Source: Candidatus Pantoea haifensis (GTDB lineage: Bacteria; Pseudomonadota; Gammaproteobacteria; Enterobacterales; Enterobacteriaceae). From it: a stretch of DNA of 64,000 bases. The notes beneath the pieces were generated by a model. It had not been told where the DNA came from. It saw only the letters and a program-made list of their open reading frames with translations, and did no database searches. The translations under genes and the position numbers were made by a program. The stretch is taken from assembly GCA_018842655.1 (NCBI GenBank), contig JAGTWN010000008.1, positions 62,001 through 126,000 on the forward strand, written 5' to 3'. Below are positions 63,586 to 64,000 of the stretch, one piece after another. Positions within the stretch are counted from its first letter, which is position 1. The number at the start of each line of letters is the position of its first letter.

Positions 63586-64000
63586 ATGGATCGCTTTCAC
63601 TCAATGGCAACATTTATACGCGTTGTGGAGACGGGATCTTTTTCTGCTGCTGCAAGGCAGCTTAATGTTGGTCAACCGGCGGTATCTAAAATCGTTGCTC
63701 AGCTGGAATCCCGGTTACAAACCCGTTTACTGACCCGTTCGACCCACGGATTAATGCCAACCGAGGCAGGACAACGATTTTATGAACGGGCACGAGTCGC
63801 ATTGCAGGAAGCCGACGAGGCGGAACTGGCTGCCAGAGGTGCAGGCAAAGGGCTGTCTGGAAAATTACGCATTTCAGCCGCAACAACCTTCGCCAGGTTG
63901 CATATTATTCCCCAACTCCCTCGGTTTCTTGAGGAGCACCCGGAACTGAATGTCGATGTCATTCTGGATGATCGTGTGATCGACCTGATTGCGGAAGGCA
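63586..64000 (+). CDS. LysR-family regulator, 5' part (runs off the right edge)
   Basis: The first 138 codons of a LysR-type regulator. It starts at ATG 63586 behind GAGAGG (MDRFHSMATFIRVVETGSFS). The winged helix is typical: AAARQLNVGQPAVSKIVAQL with RLLTRSTHGLMPTEAGQRFY. The effector domain begins at GLSGKLRISAATTFARLHII and is cut at the window end. Divergent from the alkylsulfatase, it matches the SdsB-type activator position, so it probably controls that gene. The 409-bp gap between them holds the conserved element at 63323-63359. Confidence 0.92.
   Translation, partial: MDRFHSMATFIRVVETGSFSAAARQLNVGQPAVSKIVAQLESRLQTRLLTRSTHGLMPTEAGQRFYERARVALQEADEAELAARGAGKGLSGKLRISAATTFARLHIIPQLPRFLEEHPELNVDVILDDRVIDLIAEG

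Overview
The window looks like part of a large accessory replicon, most likely a plasmid, of an enterobacterium; Erwiniaceae (Pantoea/Erwinia-like) is my best guess. That placement is inference. It rests on the protein flavour (bgl operon with BglG-type antitermination, PqiB, TraX, UxuA, an H-NS-like protein, an Rpn nuclease), on catabolic modules without housekeeping genes, and on plasmid-type genes (TraX, a tyrosine recombinase). I see no replication gene, rRNA, tRNA or CRISPR array.

Layout. 0-11 kb: end of an SDR gene, a LysR regulator and a nine-gene plus-strand catabolic operon (flavin/2Fe-2S reductase, cytosine-deaminase-like amidohydrolase, RidA, creatininase family, NMT1-type ABC importer, FAD-linked oxidase, OprD-type porin). 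11-13.4 kb: Rpn nuclease and tyrosine recombinase. 14.2-20.1 kb: a beta-glucoside (bgl) system with bglG on the plus strand and bglF-bglB-porin on the minus strand, each side behind its own antiterminator site and terminator. 20.6-22.7 kb: IclR regulator and MFS transporter. 23.1-26.2 kb: a relic of a 2,4-diacetylphloroglucinol (phl) locus in the order phlG-phlF / phlA-phlC', without phlB or phlD. 26.9-28.2 kb: TraX and an H-NS-like protein. 28.8-38 kb: four-carbon sugar-acid kinase/dehydrogenase genes with a DeoR regulator, divergent from an Fe-alcohol dehydrogenase, a DapA-family aldolase, a 2-hydroxyacid dehydrogenase and an MFS carrier, then UxuA. 38.5-43.9 kb: stress protein, split PQQ dehydrogenase, cold-shock-domain protein and small genes. 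44-52 kb: a decayed zone (IS110 remnant, truncated alkylsulfatase, porin-like fragment, glycogen phosphorylase pseudogene, DUF3313 and MarC fragments). 53-64 kb: pqiB, an AT-rich flippase/ATP-grasp pair, a folate-independent methionine synthase pair (mesX-mesD), a complete alkylsulfatase and a divergent LysR.

Reading-frame quality. About two thirds of the recognisable genes are interrupted by single-base shifts. Nearly all are one missing base in a homopolymer, and restoring it gives a normal family protein. I read most of these as sequencing or assembly errors and give whole-gene coordinates across them. A second class (in-frame stops, truncations and deletion junctions at 44-52 kb and in phlC) looks like real decay.

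How the parts fit together. The window is a set of import-and-degrade modules (N-heterocycle or creatinine-like compound, aryl-beta-glucosides, sugar acids, alkyl sulfates), each with its own regulator. Beside them sits a phenolic-antibiotic locus that keeps the hydrolase and sensor better than the biosynthetic genes.
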